DNA of 64,000 bases from Patiria miniata (Eukaryota; Echinodermata; Asteroidea; Valvatida; Asterinidae): assembly GCF_015706575.1 (NCBI RefSeq), contig NW_024037055.1:14422262-14486261 (forward strand). Direction: 5' to 3'. Positions 42,900 through 53,831 of this stretch are shown here, in pieces. Below the pieces are notes generated by a model. It worked only from the letters and a program-made list of their open reading frames with translations. It searched no databases and was not told the DNA's origin. Numbering within the stretch: position 1 is the stretch's first letter; each line of letters opens with the position of its first letter. The translations under genes were made by a program, and so were the position numbers.

Positions 42900-43855
42900 T
42901 ACATGCCAAGCAGCCAGGGATCACGCCCTATACGTCACGATGCTAGCGACGATTACCAATGCTGCAAACCTGGGAAATATCAAAAAGGGATCACTCGGAG
43001 AGGATACGGCTTTTACTCTATCGTAAAGTATCCACCGAGTGAAACTGTCTCGGCGCGTACGTAATCATTGTAAAAGTACTGTGATTATTAATACAAGGTT
43101 TTGATATGTTCCATCTGGCCTAATCATCAATGACTTCTAAATGATTCTAGTACAAGAGATTGGAGCATGAGACGCAGTCGAGATCTGGAAACAGCCACAT
43201 GACTCATTCATCAGTGTTCATTTCAGAAAATAGTGCAAATTCTCAGGAAACAGCGCGCCAACATGTTTGGCCCAATAATAGGGCGCCGAGAAAGGGGAAT
43301 TTCGGACGGTCCGCGGAGATGTGGTCTTTTAGAAAAGAGGGCAATCCGATCCGAACGGGAAGTATTCGGGTTACAATTCGCTGTCCAAATGTCTGCCAAT
43401 TCTCGTGTTGTTTCGGGGCCACCGGTGGCCGGGGCCCCGTGAGCGATGCACTGGATTGATTGAAGGGCTGTTATTATACGAATCGTGATGTATTCTTGGG
43501 TCTCTATTTCTTTATCTGCGAGTAGGAAGACATGGCCTGCAGTATACCCCTGGTAATATCACAGGTGTGTGTTCCTTGCTACTAATTGTTGTATTTGGAC
43601 AGCTCGAACAGAGATGCTGCCAACGAGGTATAAGATAATATTCAGAGGAAAAGTGGCAGTGTGGGAGCTACAATATAGTCGCGTGATTGACAGGGTTGCA
43701 TCAGTTGTCATCTTACCGATCATAGATTTAGACCATGTTACACATTGGATGCTGTGGTCACTCGATACTAGGCGCATATAACATGATTTTTGTTGGCCCG
43801 TTGAAAAATTGCATGTCCGTCCCGTTAATCTATTTTCACCGTCCCGGTTTTGCTT
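42900..43855. other. CpG-rich patch without a recognised gene
   Basis: 43240-43450 is GC- and CpG-rich and has two overlapping plus frames (43160-43459, 99 codons; 43233-43442, 69 codons) with no domain that I know. A 154-codon minus frame (44023-43559) overlaps a MITE at its start and is also unrecognised. Confidence 0.3.
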
Positions 43856-43860
43856 CAATA

Positions 43861-44033
43861 GACCATTATCATGATGCGGACATCTTGCTTTTTTCCCATT
43901 CAAATCAACGTAACCAAAGCGAGGCTGGAAGGAAAAATAGTCTGGTTCCTTTTTTGCACAAATAACATTATCATTCAGTATTGTTATTGGATACAGGGAA
44001 CATGACTGAAATGGTGGCAGCATGATTAAGGTC
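43861..44033. mobile_element. TA-flanked MITE, GACCATTATCATG family, copy 2
   Basis: TA/GACCATTATCATG at the left and CATGATTAAGGTC/TA at the right. Sister copy at 36766-36936. The high similarity of the pair suggests recent activity. Confidence 0.8.
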
Positions 44034-44039
44034 TATATG

Positions 44040-44910
44040 AGCATCCCGATTTTTATGTTAAAATTTCTAGCACTTCATTTTGCCACTCTGCCAACTTGTG
44101 GCGAACTGTTCTCTCTTCTGCACCGCATATTGTGTATCTCTTGAAATGTAATTGATGTAAAAGTGGTGACAATAACTGCTTAACGCGGGCAAAATAACAC
44201 GCAAAGGATGCTTAAATGTTTCGGCCAACTTGTCGGTTGCCCGTTGGTATGACGTCACATGCAACATGGCCTATTGTCTCCACTTTTCAAAATTGCGAAT
44301 AATCTTTCTAGTTGGTGTAATGTTTTATAATGTTAGTGGAATGCAGAGTCTCACATAACTGAGTACCGTTCTCGGACTGTACTGATTGTATTTTCATCAA
44401 TGCACTGATACCTTTGTTTTATTGGGGCATTCTTGTTCTCATTCCTTCCTTCAGGAATTCTTTTAAATCATGCTTTCTGTTTTCGGCATATCGGTGATTG
44501 ATTGCTACGGGAATAAATATGGGAATAAAAATGCTTGGCCGGTTTTAAACAAGGACGTTTAAAACCGTCTAGGAGCCTGGTCGCTGATAATGGCCCGAGC
44601 CATTAAAAGCGTAACAGGGAACAGATTTCATAGGAGTCAAAATTTCATGTGACACCGGAAAAGTGTTAAAAACCAGCCAGCTGGTGTTTTATCAACCGTT
44701 TAAAACCACCCACGTGACGGGCTCTCGACCAATAGGAATGGGTAATCTGTCTCAAATATTTATGAATAAAATTTAAATGGCGTTGTAAATTGCAATATTA
44801 ATTGATAGCACTCGCACTGCTCACTGAAGCTTTAACCTTCAGTGAACATGTGGGTCATTCTACAAATTTGGGGTCCACTTTTTTTTGCTGTCCCTGTTAT
44901 ATCTGACATC
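44040..44910. other. No recognisable gene
   Basis: Contains TTTAAAAC-rich DNA (44530-44710); no domain and no clear repeat. Confidence 0.3.
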
Positions 44911-44914
44911 TATA

Positions 44915-45038
44915 CACTGCAAAAACTGTAGTGTTAATTTAACACCATTCGGTATCTATATAGGACAACACCAGTAAAATTTAATACCAGATGGTCCTAT
45001 ATAGATACCAATGGTGTAACACTCCAGTTTTTGCAGTG
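44915..45038. mobile_element. Palindromic TA-flanked MITE, CACTGCAAAAACTG family
   Basis: TA/CACTGCAAAAACTG at the left, CAGTTTTTGCAGTG/TA at the right. Arms continue through AGTGTTA..ACCATTCGGTATCTATAT and its inverse, about 55 bp each side. 124 bp in total. Confidence 0.85.
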
Positions 45039-45269
45039 TATGATTTTGTAAATCTGGATACACTCTATGTATCTTTCTCCAAGAGTGATTATGTAAAGCA
45101 TACGACCAACCCAGCAAATGAAAATTAGCTTGAAGTCATTTTTAATGACACTTGAATGACAAATGACAAAGTGCAGGGATAACTGGGACAGGAAAAATCA
45201 CCCTTTGGACCCAACATTTGTAGAATGATCCATGATGACGTATTCTCCCAATGAAATATAATCTGAGTA

Positions 45270-45873
45270 CAGGGTGAGTCCAAACGAAAGTGACTTAATG
45301 AGAAAAAAATTCATGTTAATAAATGTATGGCTCGCTCCATTTAATACAAAAAAATACAGGGATAAAGTACATATTATTGACAAGTAACTGTGAAATATTC
45401 ACGTAATTTGTATACTATGTTCACAACTTATGTTTATTTCAGTACAAACGTCCCGAAATTCAGCTGTCCACCAATGATCGTTCAAATCCAATATTTTATC
45501 GGTCAAATACAATAAAACGACGGCGCTTTCCTGCCTTCTTGAATGAACGAAAAGTTGCCCAAGAAAACAGACAAAAAATAATGTTTCAGTGTTGACAAAA
45601 ATTATAAAAATCTCCTCGGTATCTAAATGCGTCTTGGCTCTCAGCTCGATAGCTTGACATGGTATTTCATGGATGGACAGCTTACAAACGGATTTTTTTT
45701 AGCAAAACATGCCTAACCGTTCTGATAGCATGGATCAATTTCAGTAAATCCCTTTTTTCCCCCAAATGAGTGGATAAAATATGCTGGTTTAATACATGCT
45801 TCTTTGATGTGTCAAATTTAATTGCTTTTAAGGGGAGAAATAATCCAGGTCCATTTCTTTTTGACTCACCCTG
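45270..45873. mobile_element. Mariner-like MITE, CAGGGTGAGTC family, copy 4, intact ends
   Basis: TA/CAGGGTGAGTCCAAACG at the left, TTTTTGACTCACCCTG/TA at the right, perfect in the outer 11 bases. 604 bp without a transposase frame. It is the best-preserved end pair of this family here. Confidence 0.8.
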
Positions 45874-46080
45874 TATACCTTTAAAAGGTGACTTCTTATT
45901 CTAACCGGTATATATTCCTTACTGTCACGACTACCACCGTACTTTGCTGTGTAAAACAAAGATTTACATAAAGTAGTTTATAAAGGGGGAAAAGCACCCT
46001 TATACACTTGTAAAAACACCAAGGAAATATGCACACACTTATCGAAGAATAACTGTAATGAGATGTTACATGTATTAAAA

Positions 46081-46114
46081 AAAGAAGAAGAAGAAGAAGA
46101 AGAAGAAGAAGAAA
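46081..46114. repeat. AAG trinucleotide microsatellite
   Basis: Ten or more uninterrupted AGA units. Confidence 0.95.
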
Positions 46115-46119
46115 AGATA

Positions 46120-47050
46120 AAGATTCCATGTTGTTTGTGTATCGCACGTCCGTGATTTCACCGACATCGGGTTTAACATTCACCAGAAAATCGTTCGACT
46201 TTCTCTTTGTCCTCGTTCGAAATATCCGAACCAGTCGGGCAGAATTACATGCACTTTTCATCTCCAAGAGCTCGCATCTGTACACACTTCCCATTAGAGT
46301 TTCTGATTTGAGTGATCGTGATGTTTTTTTAGCGCTATATATTGCACTTTCCTCTCCGTAAACCCGTCTTTCGCTGAAAAAAAGCTTGACGAGTCCCGTG
46401 CTCGTTTATGATTGATGGTCGTATCCCTCAAACCGATATTGAAGTCGAAGTCAGACTGATCAGGACTAGGTTTTTTAGGGGGTCGTTAAAAATGAAATTG
46501 ACGAAATTGACTCCAACGGAGATGTGCCCTGCTGTATTTTGTTTTAACTTGAATGAGGCATATTCTAGAAGGGTTGACACACTTTTTGGTGGGGCTGTCA
46601 CAGCCACTTCTAAATTTAATTAACCTAATTCAATTCAGGCCTAGTTCAAACGAATTTGTGAGAGTATATTTACGAGGTTTCCAATCTAGGTCGGGATCGT
46701 ATTCCAGGTAAAATGCGTTATCGATTTATTCGAACAAAACTACCAATCGCATATTCAGTCTCGTTTGAAACGGTTATATTTGGGGCAAAAGTATGAGGAC
46801 GGCTTTTGAAATAACTTGTCAAATCTTTGCGTTGAGCTACACGGTTATTGCATTAGGAAATACATTTTGACAGTATTCGAATTTGGACAGTATTCGAATT
46901 AACTTGTCAAATCTTTGTTTTGAGTTGTCAACCGTATGCTTAGTTCATTGCCCAGTGTGTCAAACGAGCCCTACTCGGTTGTAAGCTAATGCGATTCTGT
47001 TGCAGGTATAAAACAGGTAATTATTTTTGCGGTTATAATAATTACCGAAA
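46120..47050. other. No recognisable gene
   Basis: A 132-codon minus frame starts at 46294 and runs through the AAG repeat; it is not recognisable. Confidence 0.3.
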
Positions 47051-47057
47051 ATGGGTC

Positions 47058-47412
47058 AGTTGGGAGACATTTCCATAGACTTGTGCACAACATTTTTCAA
47101 ACTTAAATGTGTCCTAACCCAATTTTCGAGAATGGGTCATTTGGGAGACATTCCCATAGACTTGTACACACAACATGTTTCAAACTTAAATGTGCCCTAA
47201 CCCAATATTCCCTTGTCCTTTTCCCACGAATTTCGGTATTTTTACTAATTAGACCACGAGCAACAAATATAACCTGATTGCGACAGCAACATTTTGCCTC
47301 TAAAGGGGGGCTGTGGAATTAGGGAGACATGAAAATGTCTCCCTAATGGTCTCCCTAATGACCAGTGTCTCCCTATTGTCGAAGAGATTACAATAACGTG
47401 TCTCCCTAATGG
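47058..47412. mobile_element. GGGAGAC-family repeat, copy B, with duplicated left end
   Basis: GGGAGACATTTCCATAGACT at 47062 is repeated at 47143 (period 81), so the left end is present twice. The rest aligns with copy A at 23405-23640. The right part has GGGAGAC at 47311 and inverse GTCTCCCTAA words near 47337, 47349, 47369 and 47400. Confidence 0.7.
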
Positions 47413-47798
47413 TACATTTGTGGGAAAATGTCTGCTCACAAATTATTATAACAATGAACCATTCTGTTAAAGGTAATACACGGTAACGTTTACAAACATT
47501 CAAAACAAAACCTACCAAACTTTTTGTTATGAAATACCTTACTTGACTGCATGAAGTGAATAATAGTCTCCAACATGCCGTCAATGGGTGAAACCTCTTC
47601 AGTCTTGTTTCTTGCATTCGATTAGTGTTATCTTTGCCGTCGTCTGAGATTTACTAGACTAAGACGCTAGGTGTTTGGTCGCGTCATAGACTCGGTCGAA
47701 CTGTCTGCTATTTTCAGAACTACAACGTAGACAATGACAATTTTGAAGGAATTCAGCTTAATGTTTTTAACTTTTTAATGCAAGTCAAGTCCAACCAG

Positions 47799-47882
47799 GA
47801 GCGGCGGAAGGCGGGCCTGGGAAAATCGGGGGGTGAGTGCCCCCCCCCCCCCCTGCCCCCACCCCAACCCTGTTCCGCCGCC
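47799..47882. mobile_element. Very short G/C-run MITE
   Basis: CCAGGAGCGGCGGAAGG and CCTGTTCCGCCGCCC are imperfect inverted ends around 14 C bases and a G run. A similar CAGGGGCGGCGGAACAGG end is at 26609. No clear target duplication. Confidence 0.5.
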
Positions 47883-47899
47883 CAAGAGTCAAACTGTTA

Positions 47900-48505
47900 G
47901 CCTCATGATCTGATTTGTTTTTTTTTTTACGACACCAACAGAATGAAATAATGTTCCGGCCTTTTTGTAAATAGTTTTAGGAAAATATTATTTTGTGGAC
48001 GTCTTTCTGGGGTCCATTTTTTTCACCTTTTCATGAATATTTTGTCACATTCATCATTCTAAAAAAAAGTACACCTGTTTTTGTGTTACTCTGGAAACAT
48101 ATACAGTCAGTAATACTCTGTAGAAGCTAAACTCGATCCAAAGGTCGGTATAAACACATGTGTACTCTGGCGCGTCTGATTTATTAGTAGGTAAACATTG
48201 TATGATGTTCTTGCCAACGATGGTGAAGCCGTAATTGTAACTAAAAGGTTTTTGTCTTAGAAACAAACCATGCAATATAACGTTCACCGTGCTAAATTGC
48301 TACGCCGATGTTCTTTGCCAATGTTCACATATTAAAGGCACGACTTGTTATAACTACAAAAAGCTATTCTCTGCAACCCTATACGTAGTTCATGAATAAT
48401 TGCTACAAGATAGTCTACGTATAGATACTCACAATGTGACGTGCTGTTAATTATGAAACGTCAGGAATCATACCTCCCCACTCGTTTGAATCTAGTGGCT
48501 GTTGG
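47900..48505. other. No recognisable feature
   Basis: Short frames only. Confidence 0.3.
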
Positions 48506-48510
48506 GCGTG

Positions 48511-48925
48511 ATAATAATAATAATAACAATAATAATACCGGAGTCTAATATAGTGCACGTATCTACCAACAATTAGGTACTCAAGACGCTGGTAATTATG
48601 TATATTTTTAAAGACAGGTAAATGAAGTTAATGAGAAATGTGAGCCCCATATGTAGCACCTTATGAGGGTTTACAAGATGCTACGGCGCATATTGCAGCC
48701 ACTGCCAGAAATACCGGGGCAAACCCCTTCTCTTAGCGATAAGTGTTACTGGGTTCTGTAACGTGCATTACACAACACACGGGACCTACGGCTTTACGTC
48801 CCATCTGAAGGACGAAGCAATAATGGTAAAGTGCCTTGCTCAAGAGCACAAGCACCATGATCCCCGTCAGGATTCGAACCACGGCACACGAGTCGAACAC
48901 TGTAACCATTGGACCACAGTACCCC
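48511..48925 (-). mobile_element. tRNA-derived SINE with AAT tail, copy 1
   Basis: Minus strand: the head GGGGTACTGTGGTCCAATGG has the A box and GGTTCGAATCC at about 48870 is a perfect B box. The body runs through CTCTTGAGCAAGGCACTTTA, GATGGGACGTAAAGCCGTAG, TATCGCTAAGAGAAGGG and GGCAGTGGCTGCAATATGCG to a 3' tail of ATT repeats (48511-48537). The whole structure is repeated at 57993-58410. An ATT-type tail implies copying by a LINE with a matching 3' end. Confidence 0.85.
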
Positions 48926-48934
48926 ACCGTGATC

Positions 48935-49410
48935 ACTGGATTACCCGTCAGATTTATCAAATTATCATCACAAGTTGATCAACAGGTATTTTTTTCCAGG
49001 TTACCATTAAAACACTGGGAATGAGACATTTTGTATTCACCAACCACAGCATCAATGTTCCCCAGTTCCTCCACACACTACGAACATGATAAGCATGCAC
49101 TAGATCTCACCAAAGTTCACATGAATTTGTGTGTGTATATTTGGTTACCAGGCAAACATCCATACATGATTTAGAGCTATAGTGTCATGAAAATGAAAAT
49201 GGGCACCCTGCCATGTGACAAGGTGTGTAAACTCACGCTGATGAGATCAATTGGACAAATGACATGGTCTTCAATAAGAGGGGTCTTTTACGTATAATAC
49301 ATGGCAGTCATTTATTAGCAATTTATAAAGATCGACTCAGACTCTTTGGCAGCAAGTCGTAGTCGATAACCATAGAAACCAACGCGACACACGCAAGCAC
49401 GCAGGCAGCG
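48935..49410. other. No recognisable feature
   Basis: Flank upstream of the possible exon at 49419. Confidence 0.3.
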
Positions 49411-49418
49411 TTAGTTGC

Positions 49419-49426
49419 TATTTAAG
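49419..49426 (+). promoter_or_regulatory. TATA-like box
   Basis: TATTTAAG in the context GTTGCTATTTAAGCAGG, about 30 bases before a C/A-rich stretch (CAACACAATCACACAAC) that could hold the start site near 49450-49460. It matters only together with the exon that follows. Confidence 0.3.
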
Positions 49427-49449
49427 CAGGCACCACCAAGCGACCAACA

Positions 49450-49758
49450 CAATCACACAACTCGGGCAGTGTCTAATGTGCATATCATCTTCTGTGTGTT
49501 CGTTTACTGTAGATAGCTGGCTAGCTACCTGGAGATCTCACGTGGAGGGTGACAGGACGCTGATTTATCATCGCAGGTCGCATTGGCGCAAGTCACTACA
49601 TGGAGGCGGGCACAAGGCGTTTCATCACACGGCTCAAGTAATGACGATGATCCCTCCAGACGGACCGCGATTAATAGATTTGGCTTGAGGACGGGAGCTA
49701 TCCACGTGCGGCAGCTGTTGAACATCGGACGCCGTTCCATTGACGGAGTTCTGAAATG
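49450..49758 (+). other. Possible first exon: leader plus initiating ATG at a splice donor
   Basis: GC rises and CpG becomes common from about 49500 to 49740. The stretch ends CTGAAATG/GTAAGTGA, a near-perfect donor with an ATG as the last exonic codon. Two short upstream frames lie before it (70 codons from 49476; the last part reads MTMIPPDGPRLIDLA). One frame without an ATG is open for about 68 codons up to the donor. A leader exon with TATA box, donor and ATG at the junction is a plausible gene start, but no second exon could be found in the 3' AT-rich DNA. Confidence 0.3.
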
Positions 49759-49764
49759 GTAAGT

Positions 49765-50255
49765 GAAGTTACAACTGCAACTGAAGACCTTATTCTACGT
49801 TGTGATAACAGGACTGCCGTAGGCTGTAAACTTGAAGGAATGCTTGTGTGACAAGAAATCAAAACTGTTCTCTGTTTTACGAAAGTAACATAATTGAAAT
49901 AAATTGATCCTTTTAGCGTTTGTACCGTACAGGAACTATCAGTTATACTTGATAACGGTTCAAGATGCCCACTTTTAATATTTTGGCCATTCGAAATTAT
50001 AAATACCGGTCAATCCACAAAAACGACATGAATTAAGATAGGCGTACTAGTAAGTGGTAGAACGGATTGAATTAAATTGTAACAAATTCACAACTAAATC
50101 ATTAAAATGAGATTTCAAAGGAAATTGTCAATGCAAAAAGCATTGTTAAGATTCTTTAAGACACTGGCAGTGTCTTGCAACAAATATATGCAATCCGCAT
50201 TCAGTGCAGCATCACTTGCCAAATCTAACGTCTGGGCGCTGTAGGCTACCATTTT
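49765..50255. other. No recognisable feature
   Basis: AT-rich; would be intron if the exon at 49450-49758 is real. Confidence 0.3.
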
Positions 50256-50261
50256 CAAAGT

Positions 50262-50540
50262 TCATTTATTTAATTTATTTATTTATTTATTGCATTTTTT
50301 TTTACCTAGGGTGTGCCCAAACAGTTTAAAACTGGTTACTATTGGGGCCCTTCATACACTACTAATGTTATACACACAAAAACAATACATTACAAATACA
50401 ATACACCACAATGAATTAAAATAAAAGCATACGAGATTACTGCATGATCTCAAAGCAACTATTTCAAATATTGTACAACATTACAAAGAAACATATACAG
50501 TTTGAAACGACATTCATCTGAAAAAAGTTTCGTATAAGAA
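50262..50540 (-). mobile_element. Probable LINE 3' tail
   Basis: Minus strand ends AAAATGCAATAAATAAATAAATTAAATAA, a simple A-rich tetranucleotide tail, preceded by GGGCACACCCTAGG and AT-rich sequence with many ATACA words. The typical shape of a LINE 3' untranslated end; family unknown. Confidence 0.35.
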
Positions 50541-50549
50541 AAAATGTGT

Positions 50550-51415
50550 CGTTCAAAAAAAAAAAAAAAAAGAAGCAAGCAAATTGTGGTCAAGAATACA
50601 GTGAAATGCACCATTTTTATTAGCCCCGTTTTTTTCATTGGGCTGCGTGGCTGACTGGCCTACCTTCAGCAGATCACCTGATGCCCCGCGGCTATCCTAA
50701 CGCATTCGCATTATGTTGTCTTGTATGCGCTACACGAAAAGAAAAAAAAACATTTCCTATTTTTCCCCACACTTTTTGGGTCTTCATTTACTAAATGTGT
50801 TGTCCTTGATTGATTTTTTTTTTCACGCGGTCGTCGTAATTTTTAGTTGTGGTATCTCTGGTTAAAATGAATTAATGGGACGCGATGTAAATTTTGCTTG
50901 TCGAAGGTATGTGGCGACAAGGCCACTGCCATCATTCCTATTGTGTGAACGAACAGAATTGATGTAAATGATGCCGTGGCGTAATTGCAAGGCGAGCAGG
51001 GGTGCGTTTGGGTTGAAAGCCTTTTCTTTAAAATAAAGGTATCCTTTTTATTTTATTTTGTTGGTTCTCATTTCCGACCGACCCTATTTTCAGCTCACGA
51101 CCCCCCAAACTAAAAACGTTTTATTACTGCCGACCCTGTGTGGAACTCCGATCACAAAAAACCCCAATTAACAAATCAGCAAAAATGAATATTTAATTCA
51201 AGCTATCAGGCTCTGCGTTATTTGCAAAGCTGTTGAAAATGAGTGCAAGATTTTTACGCGAAGTACGGCGAATAGCAACCAGTGGATTCCCAGAAGATGA
51301 GAGGATGTTGCCTCTCATCATATTGTAAGACCTAAATTAGGGTACTCCCTCAGACTGACCATTACGTCAGTCCATGGTCAGTCTACCTTTACTCAGAAAT
51401 GATGTCATAAGCTAT
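50550..51415. other. No recognisable gene
   Basis: Simple A and T runs; GACTGACCAT and ATGGTCAGTC (51352-51383) form a short inverted repeat. Confidence 0.3.
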
Positions 51416-51422
51416 GTTTTCC

Positions 51423-51683
51423 TTATATGACATCATCTCCTATTTTCACCCAAAGTTGCTCCTCAGAAATTGTATAAAATGTCCCCATTTTCCCACTTTC
51501 ACTGAGTTCTTCTTCTTCTCCCTGGGAAACAGAGGCATAGCCATAAGCTGATTCAGCCCTATGCTCTGGCCAGTCTTCATCTACGATATTCTGTCTTCCG
51601 TCTCCTACTTCTGTAATTATACAAGACCAGGTTTTAATTGAGTTCTTGAGAATAAAATAGTTTCTCCATATAGCTGAGCTCAT
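51423..51683 (-). other. Unrecognised 86-codon frame with exon-like features
   Basis: The last 60 codons are acidic and polar (SQGEEEELSESGK, TEVGDGRQNIVDEDW) and end in stop at 51423. A good acceptor, CTTGTATAATTACAG, precedes AAGTAGGAGACGG at about 51620, so 51423-51620 could be a terminal exon. A nearby upstream segment (MNDDYEEYKDTL, then GTATGAG) looks like an exon end but is out of phase with it. No known domain. Codon bias and composition differ from the surrounding AT-rich DNA. Confidence 0.3.
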
Positions 51684-52229
51684 ACCAGTGTGTCTTTGTA
51701 TTCTTCGTAGTCATCGTTCATCCCGCTCTTAGCCACAGCTACCGTATCCTAACATATAAGTATAGTTAAACATCCCAAAGACTGTATCACCAAATCTATA
51801 CGTTACAATATTATTAGGTGTCTATAGTATACCTTTACTGGCATGTCATGGCTGCCAATACTGGATAAACGTTAGTGACGTGCTTGGTGCAGATTGACTG
51901 CAAGTCAAAATGTTTTTTTTATTATGTTATACGTTGATATCGATTCACGATAAACTCATTACAGTAAACAAAACTATAGAGACAACAGTACGCACTTGGC
52001 ATTTAATTTAGCCATCTACACGGATGGAATTCTGTTTTGTTCTTCAGATATTTATTGTATTGTTTCTTCGACCGACCGACCCTACTACATAGGCATTTGT
52101 TTTTGAGAAACTCTAGCCTAATAAAAAGCCCATCTTTGCTTTCCCAACATTCTTAATGGGGTCACACAGGGGTCATAGGCCTTGAGAGGGGCGTGGTGGT
52201 GGAGTGGAAGCCGCAACCTATCCCCCTCC

Positions 52230-52652
52230 CAGGCGCGGTTCTACAAGGGGGAGGGGGCTGAAATAGCAGTAGCGAATGTTAGAAGGTGACGTCACTTCCC
52301 AACCGTCCCCCCCCCCAAAAAAAAAAAAAAAAAGGTTAGCTATATAGCCGGCCAGGCGCGGATCAAGAGTGGGTGGTTTATGTGTCAACCCCCAGCTCTA
52401 TTGAAAAATGTTGAAAATTGTATTTATAACAATAACGTACATGTCCTATAGTGTGCATTATTGTAGGATTTGATCAGCGCTCCCCATTGAAAATATGGTA
52501 GGAGTCCCCCCCCCCCCCCACCAATTACTGATTTTCTGAGGCCTAAGTGTCCGGAGAAGAAACCGGTCAACACTTCAGTACGCCTCCCTGCACAAATTTC
52601 TGGATCCACCCCTACCAGCCCCCCTAAAACATAGGCTCTAGAACCACGTCTG
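52230..52652. mobile_element. hAT element with nested G/C-run element
   Basis: Start CAGGCGCGGTTCTACA and end TCTAGAACCACGTCTG are inverted. CCCCCTCC is duplicated exactly at 52222-52229 and 52653-52660 (low complexity, so weaker than other cases). Inside, CAGGCGCGGATCAAGAGTGG at 52350 and CTGGATCCACCCC near 52611 look like the ends of a second, nested element. Long A and C runs occur in both. Confidence 0.65.
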
Positions 52653-52659
52653 CCCCCTC

Positions 52660-53820
52660 CTCTTGGTTATACGCAACTGACATAAGTGCTGCTTGAGTGG
52701 TATACAAAGTTATTCAGGTTCGATTGTTTTACTTTACCTAAAAAAGTTCCGTGAAAAAAAAAAAGACCAGGTGCTTTGTGCAACGTATCCTATAAATCCT
52801 TCCGTACAATTCAAATAATTTGTACACAGAGAAAGAACACAAAATCTCAAATCCTTCTTTTATCGTCAAGTATATACGCGCACAGTTGGAACAACTCATC
52901 AATTTTGTTTCACTTTGTGGATAATATTGTTAAGGAGGCAGGTGGCCCAGTTGTTCGCGCGTGTTTTCCTTGGAAGGTTGTTGACATTGTAGGGAAGGGG
53001 CAAAGAAAATATTGGCTGGTTGATGTATATCCGTTTGACCTATTGTGTTTGGCAGTAGCATATAATACATCACCCAGTTTATGCACGAGTACAGTTCGTG
53101 TAGTCCATAACACTGTCAATACTAAATTGTACATGGGACGGACGAAACGACGCTGAGTATTATGCTACCGAAAAGAAGGCACAGGATGGTGGAATAATGA
53201 AAAACAAACTGAACTTGGAGATGAGAACAAGTTATGCTGTATTATAGGAAGGGGGCTCAACTGAAGAACTTGAATAGTCCTATTGAATAATATAACTACT
53301 TCATCATTTTTTCAGGGGGGGAGGGGGTGGGGGTTGATAAAACCCTTGTTGGGACTTCACGATACTTGCAGGTGCTTTCCTTGTCCTGGTTACCATATCA
53401 ATTAAGTTTAACCATACCAATCAAGTTCAATTAAGATGAACACGCGAGAACCTCTAACTTTACACCGCAGCAAGTGGCATAGATCTTAGGCGCCGACTTG
53501 CAAAATCATTTTTTTTTTCAGACGGTAACTGTAACATGTCTTTGCGTATGTTAGCGATTCCGTGATCAGTTTAATACGAAATAAAGAAAGTGCTCTACTT
53601 GATTTGGAAGAAAACAAATTGAACACTTTGTATGTGTTGAACGTTTAACAAAAAAAGAAGAAGAAAACACAGAAACAAAAATAAAAACCTTAAATATTCA
53701 CTTTCGCTTTGATTAAGAGTTAATTCACATCATACGTTTTTCATTAACGTCCGCGTCTAAATGCTTCATGATAAACCTCAACCACTCAAGACCAAACTCT
53801 ATTTTATGGATGTTTGAGCC
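52660..53820. other. No recognisable gene
   Basis: A 126-codon plus frame (52776-53156) has a hydrophobic middle and no domain that I can name. 53318-53333 is a G run. Confidence 0.3.
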
Positions 53821-53831
53821 TGCTACATTAA

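Noticed and set aside
43160..44023. Protein gene in the CpG-rich patch
   Set aside because: Competing frames on both strands, no domain, and the minus frame starts in a MITE.
50262..50300. Matrix attachment or origin signal in the ATTT repeat
   Set aside because: Better explained as the simple tail of a LINE read on the minus strand.
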